This document shows positions 15,444 to 23,486 of a DNA stretch of 25,729 nucleotides, one piece after another; within the stretch, counting starts at the first letter, position 1; each line of letters starts with the position of its first letter. Origin of the DNA: Corticimicrobacter sp040137905 (lineage in GTDB: Bacteria; Pseudomonadota; Gammaproteobacteria; Burkholderiales; Burkholderiaceae_B). The notes beneath the pieces are model-generated. The model was not told where the DNA came from and made no database searches. It worked only from the letters and a program-made list of their open reading frames with translations. The translations under genes and the position numbers were made by a program. The DNA is taken from the NCBI RefSeq assembly GCF_040137905.1, contig NZ_JBEFDG010000039.1, forward strand, positions 1 to 25,729, in the 5' to 3' direction.

Positions 15444-17126
15444 TCAACGGATGTTGATGACGGCATCGGCCATGCCAAGCAGTTCCGTGCTGTTGCTATG
15501 GGTGGCCATTAAGACGAGCGTGCCGTTTTTATTGATTTTCTCTATTGATTTCAATATGCAGGCTGTATTTTCCTTGTCCAGGGATGCGATAGTTTCATCC
15601 AGCAGCAGGATGCCTGGTTTTCGCAGAAGTGCACGGGCGAATGAAATTCTGGCCATTTCTCCCCCGGAAAGGTTTTTTCCTTCCTCGCAATGAATCAGCG
15701 GTGATTCAAGGTGTGTCAGGTTCAGCAGCGCCATGATTTCATGGAGTTGAGTAGCCTGTGCGTCTGTTTCTGGGTAGCAGATGTTGTGGGCAACCGTGTC
15801 GTTGTGGATGAATGGTTTTTGCGAGACGTAGGCGATCATTGACCGCAATTGCTGGCGATCATAAGTATTGATGTCGTGCTGGTTGATCGAGATGCAGCCA
15901 TCGGGGATATCATGAAAACCGAGCAGGATCCTGAAAAGCGAAGTTTTTCCAGCACCACTGCGCCCCTTGATCAATATGAACTGCCCTGAATGGCATGCAA
16001 AGGATAATCCAGAAAATATATCTTTATCTCTAGTTGAAAAGGTCAGGTTTTTGACGACAAGCGCTTGCACACGATCCTGGCGCATGGCCGATCCCTGGGT
16101 ACCTGGTGCATGCAGGGATTCTTCCGGCAGGGCCAGAAAATCGATGATTTTTTCTGCCGAGATGAGGCCTTTCTGGATAGCCTGGTAGTACTGGGAAATA
16201 TTGCGGATAGGAGAGAAGAATTTGTTCGAATACAGTATCCCCACTGCAATCATCCCTACTGACAGCGCAGACTCGCCTACCTTCAGGCTGATATAGGTGC
16301 CGACGGCCGTAATGGCGACGGCTCGCAGGCATCCCTCTATCGGGAAGAACAGGGACAGGTTTTTTGCGCCACGAATGCGCAAGGCGAGTGATGATTTCAG
16401 TTCCCGCTCGAATTTTTTCACTTCCGTGCTTTCGGCGTTCAGGCTCTTGATGACTTCGTAGCCGCTGACCGTCTGCTCGACTTTTTCGGTCAGTCGTATA
16501 TCTACGGATCGTATGCTGTCGGCAATGTTCTTTTGCGCCTTTCCTGTCTTGATGCTGGCGATATAGATTATTGGTACCGCACATAGCAGAATCAACAGGA
16601 TGTTGATGTCGATCATGCTCAGAAAAACGGCAATCCAGATGAGATCGAACGAGTCGGAAAGAATTGTATAGAACGGTCTTTCGAATATGAGGCTGAGTCG
16701 CGAGGTGTCATTCATCACGGTATTGACTGCCTGGCCTTTTGTCAGGGTCATGTATTCGTGGTAGTTGATTCGGCTGAGTTTGGCGTATAGAACGCGCCTC
16801 GTATTGCTGAGGATTTTTTCGGACAGGATGGTGGCGCAGTAGCCGGACAGGTCCTTCATCAGGGTCGTCAGGACGGAAGCAAGAAGAAAGAATCCGAATC
16901 CCGTGGCAATGAGACTGGAGATTCCGGAAAAGTATGCAGTCCATTCAGTGATCGCGTTGATGAGGGTATTGTTTTTTGCAGATCCTGACAGCGTGTTGAT
17001 GACATATCCGATAAACAATTCCGGCAGAACGGATACGAACGACGCTGCTGATGTAATGATCAAGCAAAGCAGGAATGCCATCCTGGAGGTTCCCGACAGC
17101 TTGATCAGGGTCAGCACATTCTTCAA
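15444..17126 (-). CDS. exporter-fold ABC transporter, fused membrane domain and ATPase
   Basis: A 560-residue half-transporter of the MsbA/McjD-like (type IV) fold, expected to act as a homodimer in the inner membrane. About six membrane segments lie within residues 15-310, then the ATPase: Walker A GRSGAGKT (388-395), signature LSGGE (486-490), Walker B ILLLDE (506-511) and H-loop His543. The start is TTG at 17126, supported by GGAG eight bases upstream; the first in-frame ATG (17081) would cut into the first membrane segment. The gene is visibly AT-richer than its neighbours (many AAA, AAT, ATT, TTT codons), a sign of separate origin. It follows the unit 2 receptor by 77 bases across a strong hairpin. 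It could export a chelator, or import one as YbtP/YbtQ do with the same fold. Function undecided. Confidence 0.85.
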   Translation of the reverse strand: MKNVLTLIKLSGTSRMAFLLCLIITSAASFVSVLPELFIGYVINTLSGSAKNNTLINAITEWTAYFSGISSLIATGFGFFLLASVLTTLMKDLSGYCATILSEKILSNTRRVLYAKLSRINYHEYMTLTKGQAVNTVMNDTSRLSLIFERPFYTILSDSFDLIWIAVFLSMIDINILLILLCAVPIIYIASIKTGKAQKNIADSIRSVDIRLTEKVEQTVSGYEVIKSLNAESTEVKKFERELKSSLALRIRGAKNLSLFFPIEGCLRAVAITAVGTYISLKVGESALSVGMIAVGILYSNKFFSPIRNISQYYQAIQKGLISAEKIIDFLALPEESLHAPGTQGSAMRQDRVQALVVKNLTFSTRDKDIFSGLSFACHSGQFILIKGRSGAGKTSLFRILLGFHDIPDGCISINQHDINTYDRQQLRSMIAYVSQKPFIHNDTVAHNICYPETDAQATQLHEIMALLNLTHLESPLIHCEEGKNLSGGEMARISFARALLRKPGILLLDETIASLDKENTACILKSIEKINKNGTLVLMATHSNSTELLGMADAVINIR

Positions 17127-17151
17127 CGATCAGTCTCCATGCCATACATCA

Positions 17152-17182
17152 TGCCGGCCTGACCAGAGCGGTCAGGCCGGCA
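17152..17182 (-). terminator. strong intergenic hairpin between unit 2 receptor and exporter gene
   Basis: A 13-base-pair perfect stem (17152-17164 with 17170-17182, loop AGAGC) lies just after the receptor stop. A further GCCGGC copy at 17192-17197 can pair alternatively with the nearer arm, giving two mutually exclusive stems. No U tract follows on the minus strand, so it may only attenuate read-through or protect the upstream mRNA. Confidence 0.5.
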
Positions 17183-17203
17183 CATCGTGATGCCGGCTTT
17201 TTA

Positions 17204-19369
17204 TCAGTTGTAGCTCACCCGCAGATTGGCAAAGAAGCTGCGGCCCGGGCTGGCGTATTCATCATCGAAGGCGCGATAGTCTTTGTCGAACAGGTTTTCG
17301 ACGCCGATGCTGAAGGTGGCGTTTTTCCAGGCCGGGGGCGTGACGGAGAACTTCAGGTTGGTGATGGCGTAGCCGGGGTTCTTGTCCTCGCCCTTGGTGT
17401 CGTAATAGCTGCTGCCGCGATACTCGATCGAGGGCGTGACCGTCAGCCATTCGGTGGCGCGAATGTCGGCATAGGCGATACCGAAATGCTCGGGCATGTC
17501 GGTGAACCGGTAGCTGGAGTCATCCTTGTTGCGGATGTGCAGGTAGCTGTAGTTCAGGCCGACGCTCAGGCGCGGGGCGAACGTGTAGTTCAGGCTCAGG
17601 TCCAGGCCCTTGCGTTCGGTCTTGCCGTCCAGATTGACGTTCTGCTGGATGGCGTAGCCTGGGTATGTGACAAAGTCCCGGTCGGTCCGGCCAAAGGCGT
17701 CTTTCGACTCGCTGTAGTACACGCTGGCGTCCATGTAGAGGTCGGGCAGCGGTCGGCCAGCATAGCCCAGTTCGTAGTGCATGGCCTTTTCAGGGGCCAG
17801 GCCTGGATTCTGCAGCGTCATGGAGGGGACGTTGGTGCCGGGTGTGCAGGTTGTTGCGCCGGCCGGGCAGCGTGCTTCGTTGCCTGCAGCATAGTTCGAG
17901 TAGGCTTGCTTGAACGACGGAAAGCGGGTCTTGCGGGCGATGCTGGCACGCCAGGTATGATTCTCGGTCGGTTTGTAGAACAGTGCTGCCTGCGGATCAA
18001 TGGTGTCGATGCTGGGGTTGAGCATGGAGCCGGCTGCCGGATACTGGTTGATCAGGTTTTGGGTGTTGACGCCGATATCGCTGGCGTCGGCTTTGCGGCG
18101 GGTATAGAGGGCACCGATCTGGGTTTCCCACTGGTCGGAAATCGTCCACGTGTCCTCCAGTGCGACCGAGAAGAATTCCTGGGTGACTTTCTGGTCAGTT
18201 CCTGCGATACCGGCACCGGTATAAATATCGGTATCGAAAGACCGGTGTTCTTCGTCCTTGTAGCTGATCATGGTCTTGATCAGGTGGTTTTCGATGATTT
18301 CGGTACCCAGCTCCAATGACGCACCAAAGGCCTTGTCACGATAATGACTGCCTTTAGGCTGGTTGCGCCACCAGTCCATCGTGTTGTCGAACTTGTCATA
18401 GTAAACACGCGGTTTGACATAAAACTTGTCATCCAGGAACCGCGTGTTCGACACGAAGGAGATCGTCTCGCGGTCCCATTTCGGCCACTCCCATGTGGCG
18501 GGTACGAAGCCACGACTGCCGGTCTGTCCCGGCATTTTGACCGCTTCCTGCTTGGCATAGCTCACCACGTATTCATCGGTGGCGTTGGGGGTGTAGCCAA
18601 AGCGCAGGCTGCCGCGCCGGTCGCGGGTGCGGTAGTTGTATTTGTCTGAATCGACTTCGTTGCCGCGGGCATCTTCACCGACAAAATTCTCTGCCAGGCG
18701 TGTGTACTTGCGCTCGTAGTGCGACAGGCCCGCCTGCAGATACCAGTTTTCCTGGCGGGTGCCGACGTTGACGGCTGCTTCCGACACATCACCGGTGGCC
18801 GTGCCCACGATGGCATTGGCGTCGAATTCCGAGCGCGGACGCAGCGAGACGATGTTGATGGCACCGCCCAGGGTGTTGTGCCCGTACATGACCGAGCTGT
18901 AGCCCTTGGCGACATTGATTTCGGAAATGTCGGCGGTCGTGAAACGACCCAGGTCGGAATAGCCGTCGTACGGGATGTAGACGGGGATGCCATCGACGAA
19001 GATCGGGACCGAGCGCAGATCGTAGCCGCGGACGATCACATTGGATTCATAGCGCCCACCTTGAGGCCGGTTGTAGAACACGCCCGGCGCAAGCGACAGG
19101 GCGGTGCCGACATCTTTTTTCTCCAGCAGATCGATGGTCTCACGGTCCACGACCGTTTCGGCTTTTTCGGCTTCGGTCTGGCGTGCGCCCTGCACGGCAA
19201 TCGTGCCCAGCGTAAAGACGTTCTGGTTGCTGGTGGCCGTGTTGTTGGCCTGCGCAGCCTGTTGGGCCAGCGCGGGCTGTACGCCCAGGCAGAGCAGGGC
19301 ACTTGCCAGTGCGGTGAGACAGGCCGGGCGATATCGTGTCGAGGAAAGTGGGTAGTAGCGTATTGTCAT
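17204..19369 (-). CDS. TonB-dependent outer-membrane receptor (unit 2)
   Basis: Outer-membrane receptor of 721 residues, last of the tightly overlapping unit 2 genes. The signal peptide ends PALA near residue 35. The plug has VDRETIDLLEKKDVGTALSLAPGVFYN, VIVRGYDLRSVPIFVDGIPVYIPYDGY and INVAKGYSSVMYGHNTLGGAINIVSLRP, all typical. A barrel loop near residues 500-512 has two Cys (CPAGATTC) that could form a surface disulfide. The C-terminus is FFANLRVSYN, with Asn in place of the usual final aromatic. The start overlaps the ATPase stop by four bases. It differs clearly from the unit 1 receptor, so the two may take up different chelates. The FecBCD components upstream form its matching inner-membrane importer. 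Confidence 0.92.
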   Translation of the reverse strand: MTIRYYPLSSTRYRPACLTALASALLCLGVQPALAQQAAQANNTATSNQNVFTLGTIAVQGARQTEAEKAETVVDRETIDLLEKKDVGTALSLAPGVFYNRPQGGRYESNVIVRGYDLRSVPIFVDGIPVYIPYDGYSDLGRFTTADISEINVAKGYSSVMYGHNTLGGAINIVSLRPRSEFDANAIVGTATGDVSEAAVNVGTRQENWYLQAGLSHYERKYTRLAENFVGEDARGNEVDSDKYNYRTRDRRGSLRFGYTPNATDEYVVSYAKQEAVKMPGQTGSRGFVPATWEWPKWDRETISFVSNTRFLDDKFYVKPRVYYDKFDNTMDWWRNQPKGSHYRDKAFGASLELGTEIIENHLIKTMISYKDEEHRSFDTDIYTGAGIAGTDQKVTQEFFSVALEDTWTISDQWETQIGALYTRRKADASDIGVNTQNLINQYPAAGSMLNPSIDTIDPQAALFYKPTENHTWRASIARKTRFPSFKQAYSNYAAGNEARCPAGATTCTPGTNVPSMTLQNPGLAPEKAMHYELGYAGRPLPDLYMDASVYYSESKDAFGRTDRDFVTYPGYAIQQNVNLDGKTERKGLDLSLNYTFAPRLSVGLNYSYLHIRNKDDSSYRFTDMPEHFGIAYADIRATEWLTVTPSIEYRGSSYYDTKGEDKNPGYAITNLKFSVTPPAWKNATFSIGVENLFDKDYRAFDDEYASPGRSFFANLRVSYN

Positions 19370-20160
19370 GGTGCTTCTCGGTGACGGGCGTCTGCCGGAG
19401 CAGACGGGAAAAGATGCGGGAGGTGGGCGGTCACGGTGTGTTCGGTCAGCCCGTAGATCCGGGCGAGATGGGCCGGGGTCAGGACGTTGCCAGGCATGCC
19501 CTGGGCCAGGACGCGGCCCTGGTGCAGCAGGACCAGCCGGTCGGCCAGGCGGGCAGCCTGCTCGGGCTGGTGCGTGGTCAGCAGGATGGACAGGCCCTGG
19601 GCGCGTAATTGATCGATGTGTTCGAGCACGCGGATCTGGTTGCCGAAATCCAGGCTGGAGGTCGGTTCGTCCATGATCAGCAAGGCCGGTTCCTGGGCCA
19701 GCGCCCGGGCGATCATCACAAGCTGGCGTTCACCTCCGCTGAGATGCATGTAGTTGCGGTGGTGCAGGTGGTCGATACCGAGCAGCTCGAGGCTGTGTCG
19801 GGCTATATCGATATCCGCGGGACGGGGCGTGGCATGCCAGGGCAGGTGGGCGGTGCGGCCCATCAGCACGACCTGTTCGACCGTAAAGGGAAAGACACCG
19901 TGGTGCGCCTGTGGCACATAGCCGATGCGGCGTGCCAGGGCGGTGCGCGACCAGTCCGCCTGCGGACGGCCCTCGATACGGATTTCGCCGGATGTGGATG
20001 GAATCAGCCCCAGGATGGTCTTCAGCAGCGTGGTCTTGCCGCAGCCGTTGGCCCCCAGCAGACAGAGCACGGTCTGCGGCTCCAGCAGCAGATCGATATC
20101 GGACAGGACGGTGCGTGTGCCATAACCCACCGAAACGGCATGCAGGGCGAGCAGGCTCAT
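19366..20160 (-). CDS. FecE/MolC-type ABC importer ATPase (unit 2)
   Basis: ATPase subunit of 264 residues with Walker A GANGCGKT (36-43), Q-loop YVPQ (81-84), signature LSGGERQ (140-146) and Walker B LLIMDEP (160-166). It has the TTHQPEQ H-loop shared with the unit 1 ATPase. Start 20160 is chosen because it overlaps the permease stop by four bases and begins MSLLALHAVSVGYG at the expected first strand; an in-frame extension to 20301 only copies the permease gene in another frame. The stop overlaps the receptor start by four bases. Expected to energise import through the permease at 20157-21251. Confidence 0.93.
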   Translation of the reverse strand: MSLLALHAVSVGYGTRTVLSDIDLLLEPQTVLCLLGANGCGKTTLLKTILGLIPSTSGEIRIEGRPQADWSRTALARRIGYVPQAHHGVFPFTVEQVVLMGRTAHLPWHATPRPADIDIARHSLELLGIDHLHHRNYMHLSGGERQLVMIARALAQEPALLIMDEPTSSLDFGNQIRVLEHIDQLRAQGLSILLTTHQPEQAARLADRLVLLHQGRVLAQGMPGNVLTPAHLARIYGLTEHTVTAHLPHLFPSAPADARHREAP

Positions 20161-21251
20161 CGCCGGTCTCCGGTGCGGATCAGCAGACCCAGGAAAAAGG
20201 GTGCGCCGATGCAGGCTGTGATGATGCCCAGCGGCACCTCGATGGGAAACAGGGTGCGCGCCACGGTATCGGTCAGCACCAGGAATCCGGCACCCAGGCA
20301 CAGGCTGGCCGGCAGCAGACGACGAAAATCCGGGCCGACCCAGAGCCTGGCGATGTGCGGGATGACCAGTCCGACCCAGCCGATGATGCCGGTGATGGCG
20401 ACCGAGGCGGAGGTCATCAGGGTGGCCGAGAGGATGAAGAGCAGGCGGGTCCGGCGCACGTTGACGCCCAGGGCCTGGGCTTCCTCATCGTCCAGACTGA
20501 GCAGGTTCATGCGCCAGCGCAGCAGGGCCAGGGGCAGCATGCCGGCCAGCATGACCGGCAGGGTCGGCAGCAGGTCGTCGAGCGTTACGGAATTGAGCGC
20601 GCCCAGCATCCAGAAGGTCATGCTGGGCAGGTCGCGGTAGGGATCGGCGAGGATCTTGGCCAGTGAAATGCCGGCACCGCACAGGGCACCGATGGCGATG
20701 CCCGACAGCACCAGCGCCAGTGTCGGGCTGTGGAACCGTGCCGCCTGCGACACCAGACAGACCAGGCCGACCGTCAGCAGGCCACTGCAGAAGGCGGCCA
20801 ACTGGATCACGATGACCGGCTGGCCGAGGTAGATGGCCAGCATGGCTCCCAGGCCCGCGCCCGCCGTGATGCCGAGGATGTCGGGCGAGACCAGTGGATT
20901 GCGGAACATGCCCTGGTAGGCGGCACCGGCTACCGACAGGCTGGCACCGACAAACACGCCCGCCAGAATGCGTGGCAGGCGGATCTGCCAGAGCACTTTG
21001 TCGACGGCGGTGGGGGCGGCCTGTCCGCCCTCCAGGAACCAGTGGCGGGCCGACGTCAGGAAATCGTCCAGGCCCAGCGGAAACTGGCCCACGAAAAAGG
21101 CACCGAACACGATCAGCACGCACAGTGCCGGCAGCAAGGTTGCAGGCAGGCGGTATGAACGCTCTGTGGCCGGGCCAGAGTGGGCAGGCGCAGTGGAGGA
21201 GGCTGTCCGGCTGGCAGCCGGATCGCCGGTAGAGGAAGACGGTGCCGTCAT
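20157..21251 (-). CDS. FecCD-family ABC permease (unit 2)
   Basis: Inner-membrane permease of 364 residues with the FecCD/BtuC hydrophobic pattern of about ten segments after a 30-residue polar N-terminus. Family stretches are GAAYQGMFRNPLVSPDILGITAGAG, ADPYRDLPSMTFWMLGALNSV and GIIGWVGLVIPHIARLWVGPD. It is paralogous to the unit 1 permease, including the ADPxxxLPxMxFWxLG block. One base separates its start from the binding-protein stop. A single permease gene again implies a homodimer. Confidence 0.93.
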   Translation of the reverse strand: MTAPSSSTGDPAASRTASSTAPAHSGPATERSYRLPATLLPALCVLIVFGAFFVGQFPLGLDDFLTSARHWFLEGGQAAPTAVDKVLWQIRLPRILAGVFVGASLSVAGAAYQGMFRNPLVSPDILGITAGAGLGAMLAIYLGQPVIVIQLAAFCSGLLTVGLVCLVSQAARFHSPTLALVLSGIAIGALCGAGISLAKILADPYRDLPSMTFWMLGALNSVTLDDLLPTLPVMLAGMLPLALLRWRMNLLSLDDEEAQALGVNVRRTRLLFILSATLMTSASVAITGIIGWVGLVIPHIARLWVGPDFRRLLPASLCLGAGFLVLTDTVARTLFPIEVPLGIITACIGAPFFLGLLIRTGDRR

Positions 21252-21252
21252 C

Positions 21253-22311
21253 TCAGCCGCCTGTCAGGGCAGCGCGATGGTCGAGGGTCGCCAGTTCACC
21301 TGGGGCCAGACGGTAGCCGTAGAACAGTTCGAAATACTCGGCCACGGCTGCCTCATAACGCGCCAGTGGCAGGACTTCGGGATGGAAAACGTGCGTGCAC
21401 CAGAGAATGCCCAGCAGGCGGTTGATGCCGGGGGGATGATCCAGCCAGCCGAACGGCATGGTGGGCGCGAGATAGATGCGACCTGTCTGGACGGCACGCA
21501 GGTCTTTCCAGAGAGGATCGTGGCGCAGCCGCTCGAAATAGTTGGCATCCTGGGTCAGGATGACGTCGGGATCCCACTGGATCAACTGTTCCATGGACAC
21601 ACGGGCCAGCAGCTCCTTGCCGGCTGCAGCCGCGACGTTGTAGCCGCCTACCGTGTCGATGACCTCGGCATGGATGGAGCCGGACAGTCCGGTCTCCAGC
21701 CCATCGGCGCTGCGCCCGAAAAACACGCGTACAGGGTGTGCCGCTGTCTGCTCGCGCAGGCGACGGGCATCTGCCAGTACGCGGTCGGCAAAACGACCCA
21801 GTGTCTGTCCGCGCTCGGCGGCACCGAGCATTTCGCCCAGCGTGCGCAACTGCTCGCCCGAGGCGTCCAGGCGCCCGCTCATCACCAGATAGGGGATGCC
21901 TGTCTGCTGGAAGACACGTTCTGCCGTGGACGTATAGGTATCGCTGGTATTGCCCAGGTCGAGGATCAGGTCCGGCTGCAGGGCCAGCAATGACTCCATC
22001 GGGAAGGTGGTGCCCCGGCCCGCGATCCGGCCGGTATTGGGCAGATGGCGCACCGACTCCGGAAAGAATTTCTTGCGTGATTCCGGGATATTGTGGGTCG
22101 AGATGCCGAGCAGCTTGTCCGGCACCAGAGAGATCAGCATGACATCGGCCAGGGGGCCGGCGCTGGCGATCCGACGTACCTGATCGCCGGACGGGAACTG
22201 GCCGAACTGTACGGCAATCAGTGGTTCGGTCGGGGCGGCCAGCAGCCGCGGGGCAAAAGTCTGCAACAGCAGGCCGCTGGCTGCGGCGGACAGGAAAGAT
22301 CGTCGGTGCAT
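21253..22311 (-). CDS. periplasmic binding protein with Tat signal, FecBCD type (unit 2)
   Basis: Substrate-binding protein of 352 residues, first gene of unit 2. The N-terminus MHRRSFLSAAASGLLL has an RRSFL twin-arginine motif followed by a hydrophobic stretch ending RLLAA, so export by Tat is likely. The mature protein has the two-lobe pattern of class A-II binding proteins: PLADVMLISLVPDKLLGIS, LQPDLILDLGN, and near the C-terminus MPFGWLDHPPGINRLLGILWCTHVFHPE, a block I associate with the MolA-like subgroup. A weak Shine-Dalgarno precedes the ATG. The ModE-like operator lies 54-77 bases upstream. Substrate by context: molybdate, tungstate or a chelate; not proven. Confidence 0.88.
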   Translation of the reverse strand: MHRRSFLSAAASGLLLQTFAPRLLAAPTEPLIAVQFGQFPSGDQVRRIASAGPLADVMLISLVPDKLLGISTHNIPESRKKFFPESVRHLPNTGRIAGRGTTFPMESLLALQPDLILDLGNTSDTYTSTAERVFQQTGIPYLVMSGRLDASGEQLRTLGEMLGAAERGQTLGRFADRVLADARRLREQTAAHPVRVFFGRSADGLETGLSGSIHAEVIDTVGGYNVAAAAGKELLARVSMEQLIQWDPDVILTQDANYFERLRHDPLWKDLRAVQTGRIYLAPTMPFGWLDHPPGINRLLGILWCTHVFHPEVLPLARYEAAVAEYFELFYGYRLAPGELATLDHRAALTGG

Positions 22312-22364
22312 CGTGGTGTGCTGCGTCTGTTGCCCGGGTGTTCACAGGCATGATGTTCATCAAT

Positions 22365-22388
22365 CGTTATATATGCGTATATATAACC
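22365..22388. promoter_or_regulatory. ModE-like operator of unit 2
   Basis: The sequence reads GTTATATA, six bases, TATATAAC, preceded by ATC so that the left arm ATCGTTATATA (22363-22373) matches the published ModE half-site as I remember it. It differs from the unit 1 palindrome at only four of 24 positions, three of them central. It lies 54 bases before the binding-protein start codon. Confidence 0.75.
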
Positions 22389-22496
22389 AGGGCGGCGAGT
22401 GTAGAGGGAGGGCGATTGCTTGTCGAGTTTGACGGGCCGCAAATTCCACAACGGATCATGGCCCGTGGGCAGACTTGAGGGATGGATCGGATGTAT

Positions 22497-22520
22497 TGTT
22501 ATGTCCTGCCGTATATAACC
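22497..22520. promoter_or_regulatory. degenerate ModE-like operator of the methyltransferase gene
   Basis: GTTATGTC, six bases, TATATAAC: one arm is intact and the outer five bases of both arms (GTTAT/ATAAC) are symmetric, with the same 22-base geometry as the other two sites. It ends 28 bases before the start of the plus-strand methyltransferase gene. Weaker match, supported by spacing and position. Confidence 0.6.
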
Positions 22521-22548
22521 AGACAGTTGGCTGTCGCGTACGGCAGTC

Positions 22549-23397
22549 ATGATTCAAGATATCGAACCCGCGCAGCAGGATTACCCAGACATGATCATCC
22601 ACGACCTTGATTTTGCCGAAATGTATCGCGAGCACATGCGTTGCAGCGACCGCCCGGAAAAACCCGCCAGCGTGTGGGATGAGCGCGCCCGCTCGGCCGG
22701 GGCCAAGATGATGCAGGGCGATTACGCCAAGGCATTCCTGGCCCGCATGGACCTGTCAGGCGCTGCCACGCTGCTGGATATCGGCTGTGGACCCGGTACC
22801 ATCGGTGTGCCGCTGGCGGGTCGGCTGGAAGCGGTGTACGGACTGGACTACAGTCCGGGCATGCTGGAGTGCCTGACCGATAACGCCAGGGCTGCGGGCG
22901 CGGACAATGTCACCCCGATCCTGCGCTCCTGGACGGATGACTGGGAAGGCGTGCCGGTCTGCGATATTGCAGTCGCCTCACGCTCCAGCCTGGTGCCGGA
23001 CATGGCAGATGCGCTGCACAAGATGACGTCGCATGCGCGCTTGCGCTGCTACATGACTCACCTGGTTGGCGGGCATTTTGGCGATGCGGCGATTGCCGAG
23101 CTGCTGGGCCGGCAGGTGCGGGCCTTTCCCGACTATGTTTATATCGTCAATATCCTGCACGGCATGGGGATTCATCCGCGCGTGGATTATCTGACTTTCC
23201 CGGGCCGGCTGGCCGGCACCCGTGATGCCCAGGAGTTCATCGACAAGGTGGCCTGGTCGTTCGGCGAACTGAACGCTGACGAGCAGGCCCGCCTGGCCGA
23301 ATGGTATGGTGCCGATCCGGAACGTGCCCGACGCGGTGGCGGGGATATCTGCTGGGCCCTGATTTCCTGGGAACCGGCGGGTACGCTGGCTACCTGA
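22549..23397 (+). CDS. class I SAM-dependent methyltransferase
   Basis: Cytoplasmic methyltransferase of 282 residues with intact SAM motif I, LLDIGCGPG (75-83), and the acidic post-motif residue in VYGLDYSPGMLE. The N-terminal 60 residues (DLDFAEMYREHMRCSDRP...VWDERARSAG) are helical and probably cap the active site. Acceptor unknown. Two starts are possible: ATG 22549, used here, or ATG 22591, which also begins a plausible helix; neither has a clear Shine-Dalgarno. It is transcribed away from unit 2 from the same 237-base intergenic region and has its own ModE-like site, so it should respond to the same signal. It differs from the winged-helix protein of unit 1, so the island encodes two different methyltransferase-type proteins. 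Assignment to chelator modification is inference. Confidence 0.88.
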   Translation: MIQDIEPAQQDYPDMIIHDLDFAEMYREHMRCSDRPEKPASVWDERARSAGAKMMQGDYAKAFLARMDLSGAATLLDIGCGPGTIGVPLAGRLEAVYGLDYSPGMLECLTDNARAAGADNVTPILRSWTDDWEGVPVCDIAVASRSSLVPDMADALHKMTSHARLRCYMTHLVGGHFGDAAIAELLGRQVRAFPDYVYIVNILHGMGIHPRVDYLTFPGRLAGTRDAQEFIDKVAWSFGELNADEQARLAEWYGADPERARRGGGDICWALISWEPAGTLAT

Positions 23398-23411
23398 CGG
23401 GCTTGTTTCAT

Positions 23412-23440
23412 GGGGGGCGTGCAATGAAATGCAGCCCCTT
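23412..23440 (+). terminator. possible hairpin after the methyltransferase gene
   Basis: GGGG and TGCA pair with TGCA and CCCC around a small loop with an internal mismatch, followed by TTTGTGTG. A 12-base perfect palindrome, GACAAATTTGTC, follows at 23446-23457. Weak evidence for termination of the methyltransferase transcript. Confidence 0.35.
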
Positions 23441-23486
23441 TGTGTGACAAATTTGTCCAATTTTCAATGAGATAGCAATCCGGTAG

